From contig NZ_WRPK01000004.1 of NCBI RefSeq assembly GCF_009755815.1, positions 124,001-188,000 on the forward strand: a DNA stretch of 64,000 nucleotides. The letters are read 5' to 3'. A program made the translations under genes and the position numbers. The first letter of the stretch is position 1, and every line of letters begins with the position of its first letter. Below the pieces are notes generated by a model. It was given only the letters and a program-made list of their open reading frames with translations. It did not search any database and had not been told where the DNA came from. The stretch comes from Flavisphingomonas formosensis (GTDB lineage Bacteria > Pseudomonadota > Alphaproteobacteria > Sphingomonadales > Sphingomonadaceae). This document shows positions 63,391 to 64,000 of the stretch, in pieces.

Positions 63391-64000
63391 TTACGCCACG
63401 TCCTTCGCCACGGTGCGGAGCATGTCCACGATCCGGTCGACATGCTCCCGCGTCGCGATCAGCGGCGGGGAGAGGGCGATCGTATCCGCCGTGGCGCGGA
63501 CCAGCAGGCCAGCATCGAAGCAGCCATGGAACACCGCCTTGCCGCGCGCGCCCACCGCGCCATCGCGTGAGGCGAATTCGATTGCCGCGACGAAGCCGCA
63601 GGTGCGGATATCGACCACATGCGGCAGATCGCGGAGGCTGTGCACCGCATCCGCCCAATAGGGCGCGATCTCGGCCGCGCGATCGAACAGTCCTTCCTCG
63701 GCATAGGTATCGAGTGTCGCAATGCCCGCCGCCGCCGCCAGCGGATGGCCTGAATAGGTGTAGCCGTGGAACAGCTCGATGCCCGCCGGCGCATTGTCGA
63801 TCACCGCATCATGAACGAAATTGGCGACGCCGACCGCTCCCATCGGCACGGCGCCGTTGGTCAGGCCCTTGGCTGCGGTGATCAGATCGGGCGTCACGCC
63901 GAAAGCCTGCGCCGCGAACGGCGCGCCGAGCCGGCCGAATCCGGTGATCACCTCGTCGAAGATCAGCAATATGCCATGCTTCTCAGTGATTTCGCGCAGT
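63391..64000 (-). CDS. Class III aminotransferase, 3' part (putrescine/omega-amino acid type)
   Basis: The C-terminal ~200 residues of a PLP-dependent class III aminotransferase; the gene continues beyond base 64000. It shows the Asp of GILLIFDEVITGFGRLGAPF, the PLP-binding Lys in LITAAKGLTNGAVPMGAVGV, and LFHGYTYSGHPLAAAAGIAT. This pattern fits putrescine-pyruvate (SpuC) or beta-alanine-pyruvate enzymes. Together with the amine oxidases it would complete polyamine breakdown by transamination. The exact substrate is not determinable without the N-terminal part. It converges with the TonB-receptor gene. Confidence 0.9.
   Translation of the reverse strand, partial: LREITEKHGILLIFDEVITGFGRLGAPFAAQAFGVTPDLITAAKGLTNGAVPMGAVGVANFVHDAVIDNAPAGIELFHGYTYSGHPLAAAAGIATLDTYAEEGLFDRAAEIAPYWADAVHSLRDLPHVVDIRTCGFVAAIEFASRDGAVGARGKAVFHGCFDAGLLVRATADTIALSPPLIATREHVDRIVDMLRTVAKDVA

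Overview
The window is GC-rich, densely packed bacterial DNA. Its gene content points to an alphaproteobacterium of the sphingomonad group (Sphingomonadales). The main clues are the F1-ATPase zeta/DUF1476 protein next to BolA and a monothiol glutaredoxin, a Pal/SPOR-type envelope gene set, a TonB-dependent receptor with a short N-terminal plug motif, frequent GTG and TTG starts, and many short intergenic palindromes of the kind that is common in this group. This assignment is an inference from gene families; no rRNA is present. I saw no tRNA, IS element, CRISPR array or prophage gene.

Region by region. 0-4.3 kb holds hslV (cut by the window edge), a DUF486 membrane protein, recN and a GAF-GGDEF diguanylate cyclase. 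4.3-11.5 kb is mainly branched-chain amino acid synthesis on the minus strand: leuA, preceded by a Leu-rich leader peptide, then ilvC and ilvIN, with a YceI protein and an epoxide hydrolase between them. 11.6-17.7 kb has miaA and serB, divergent with overlapping start regions, a small PilZ-like gene, and an envelope/partition-like cluster: a Sel1-SPOR protein facing ParA, a ribbon-helix-helix-like protein and a TPR-SPOR lipoprotein. 17.7-22.3 kb has pyrB with a catalytically dead dihydroorotase homologue, ruvX and a DUF3089 hydrolase. 22.5-25.1 kb has a CHASE2-GGDEF-EAL protein and a tiny independent transcription unit encoding a 19-residue peptide. 25.3-29.9 kb is gatC-gatA-acyltransferase-gatB, with a 28-codon ORF lying exactly between gatC and gatA.

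30-40.7 kb holds a ThDP enzyme, a class C beta-lactamase-like hydrolase, leuCD, the zeta subunit/BolA/glutaredoxin group, an MBL hydrolase, a DUF4230 protein and nadAC. 40.8-55.1 kb is a double multidrug-efflux island. First comes a MarR regulator with a visible operator, followed by a complete EmrAB-type MFS pump with its own outer-membrane factor, ended by a strong terminator. It is followed directly by a complete MdtABC-type RND pump with a second outer-membrane factor.

55.2-64 kb, apart from a GFA-family protein, looks like a polyamine uptake and catabolism locus: a Tat-exported spermidine dehydrogenase-like flavoprotein, a GntR/FCD regulator, a PotF-type binding lipoprotein, a PuuB-like oxidase, a TonB-dependent receptor and a class III aminotransferase cut by the window edge. 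The promoter regions of the spdH-like gene, the puuB-like gene and the TonB receptor share a TGTGATCACA-type palindrome, a candidate operator for the GntR regulator. This locus, the tiny 19-residue-peptide gene, the gatC-gatA micro-ORF and the leuA leader peptide are the most interesting points in the window.
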